From contig URWG01000095.1 in NCBI GenBank assembly GCA_900551495.1, forward strand, positions 1 to 7,232: a stretch of DNA of 7,232 bases, read 5' to 3'. The number at the start of each line of letters is the position of its first letter. The first letter of the stretch is position 1. Below are positions 6,430 to 7,232 of the stretch, in pieces. Position numbers and translations under genes: made by a program. The notes under the pieces are model-generated. The model had not been told where the DNA came from. It worked only from the letters and a program-made list of their open reading frames with translations, and did not search any database. This DNA is from an uncultured Eubacteriales bacterium. Its GTDB lineage: Bacteria > Bacillota > Clostridia > Oscillospirales > Oscillospiraceae.

Positions 6430-6808
6430 GCGCCTGCACCGCGGGGACGACCTGCTCAGGAGCATCCGTGCACTTGCCGAGGAAGCCGCGATCGAGGCGG
6501 GCGTGGTCCTGTCCGCCGTCGGCTGTATTTCGCGCGGGGTCGTGCGGGATGCAAGCGGCGTCAAGCTGAAAACGATCGACGAGCCGTGCGAGATCGTCAG
6601 CCTGAACGGGACGGTCAGCCGCACGCGCTGCCATCTGCATATCGCGCTGTCCAAGGAGGATCTGTCTGCCGTCGGCGGGCACCTGGTCGAGGGCTGCATC
6701 ATCAATACCACCTGTGAGCTGGTCATCGGCATTCTTGACGGTTGGCGCTTCGGCGTGGAGCAGGACAGCGAAACGGGCTACGACGAACTGGTGTTTGAGA
6801 AAAAATGA
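6413..6808 (+). CDS. stand-alone PPC (DUF296) domain protein
   Basis: The 131-residue protein is one PPC domain, a small fold that forms trimers in characterised members and in plants is fused to AT-hooks. The match lies in RLHRGDDLLRSI (7-18), AGVVLSAVGCISRGVVR (29-45), then CHLHIALSKED (73-83) and GGHLVEGCII-TTCELVI (88-105), the family's most conserved block with H74, H76 and H90. No AT-hook is present, so calling it DNA-binding would rest on the domain name only; the bacterial single-domain form has no settled function. The start at 6413 is chosen over an in-frame ATG at 6371 because GGAGGAG (6402-6408) precedes it and the domain begins there. It overlaps the kinase gene by 17 bases, so the two are probably coupled. 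Confidence 0.85.
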   Translation: MRTVCKRLHRGDDLLRSIRALAEEAAIEAGVVLSAVGCISRGVVRDASGVKLKTIDEPCEIVSLNGTVSRTRCHLHIALSKEDLSAVGGHLVEGCIINTTCELVIGILDGWRFGVEQDSETGYDELVFEKK

Positions 6809-7232
6809 AGAATACGACACTGTGCTATATTGAAAAAGACGGCTGCTATCTGCTGCTGCACCGCGTTAAGAAGGAAAACGACCTCAACCGCGATAAGTGG
6901 GTCGGCGTCGGCGGTAAGTTCGAGGAGAACGAAAGCCCCGAGGAGTGTCTGCTCCGCGAGGTGCGCGAGGAGACGGGACTGACGCTGACGGCGTATCGCT
7001 ACTGCGGCATTATCACCTTTGTCTCCGACCGCTGGGAGGGGGAGTATATGCACCTGTTCCACGCCACGGGCTTTGAGGGCGAGCTGACCGACTGCGACGA
7101 GGGCGTGCCGGAGTGGATCCCGAAGGAGCGCTTTGCCGCGCTGCCGCAGTGGGAGGGCGACTGCCTTTTTCTTGCGCTGATGGAGCGGCAGGTGCCGTTT
7201 TTCTCCATGAAGCTGCGCTACGAGGGCGACCG
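6805..7232 (+). CDS. Nudix hydrolase (MutT/8-oxo-dGTP type), 3' end beyond window
   Basis: The frame starts with ATGA overlapping the PPC gene stop and runs to the window edge (142 codons, no stop). The complete Nudix box is at residues 37-59: G37-KFEEN-E43-SPEECLL-R51E52V-R-E55E56-T-G58L59, which binds the metal ions used to cleave a nucleoside diphosphate linked to another group. The upstream W32VGVGGK segment and the opening KNTTLCYIEKDGCYLLLHR are typical of MutT-like proteins annotated as 8-oxo-dGTP diphosphatases, and PEWIPKERF at about 109-117 also fits that subgroup. Substrate is not certain from sequence. Most of the protein (family length about 150-160 residues) seems to be present. 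It is the fourth gene of the pssA run and probably translationally coupled to the PPC gene. Confidence 0.93.
   Translation, partial: MKNTTLCYIEKDGCYLLLHRVKKENDLNRDKWVGVGGKFEENESPEECLLREVREETGLTLTAYRYCGIITFVSDRWEGEYMHLFHATGFEGELTDCDEGVPEWIPKERFAALPQWEGDCLFLALMERQVPFFSMKLRYEGD

Noticed and set aside
5500..6732. 410-codon - strand frame opposite the lipid kinase and PPC genes
   Set aside because: Low-complexity shadow of two confidently identified genes.
1..7232. CRISPR array or complete defence system
   Set aside because: No regularly spaced repeats, cas genes, toxin-antitoxin pair or integrase are present; the polyvalent fragment is the only conflict-related gene.

Overview
The window looks like a chromosomal piece of a fairly GC-rich gut-type Clostridia (Oscillospiraceae/Ruminococcaceae-like) genome. 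The reasons are strong AGGAGG-type ribosome sites, consensus vegetative promoters, the Clostridia style of PssA protein, and a multi-domain phage/conjugative-element protein of a type common in such genomes. This taxonomic guess is inference from style; no marker gene was compared.

Region 1 (1-3099) is accessory DNA. About 180 bases of non-coding sequence hold three short palindromes. They lead into one very long open frame on the + strand that encodes most of a phage/ICE 'polyvalent' protein. Its modules, in order, are an HExxH peptidase-like domain, an LPD23-like domain with a second metalloprotease-like signature (HEIQH), an AT-richer alpha/beta module, and a C-terminal ADP-ribosyltransferase-like domain. 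Both ends look cut: the frame is open upstream of the first usable start with no ribosome site, and the last domain stops early, right beside the next gene's terminator. I read it as a remnant of a prophage or conjugative element.

Region 2 (3098-3877) is on the - strand: a small lipoprotein gene with its own terminator, and a tRNA-Leu(GAG) gene with a full-consensus promoter and a strong hairpin terminator.

Region 3 (3893-7232) is on the + strand and is ordinary core genome. The 16S rRNA methyltransferase gene rsmE is driven by a promoter divergent from the tRNA promoter. A new promoter then drives a tight run of four genes: phosphatidylserine synthase (pssA), a YegS/BmrU-type lipid kinase, a stand-alone PPC (DUF296) domain protein and a Nudix hydrolase that runs off the right edge. 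The four genes touch or overlap (4-nt gap, 17-nt overlap, ATGA overlap), so they are probably co-transcribed and translationally coupled. The first two act on phospholipid precursors: PssA uses CDP-diacylglycerol and the kinase would phosphorylate diacylglycerol back to phosphatidate. The last two have no evident link to lipids.
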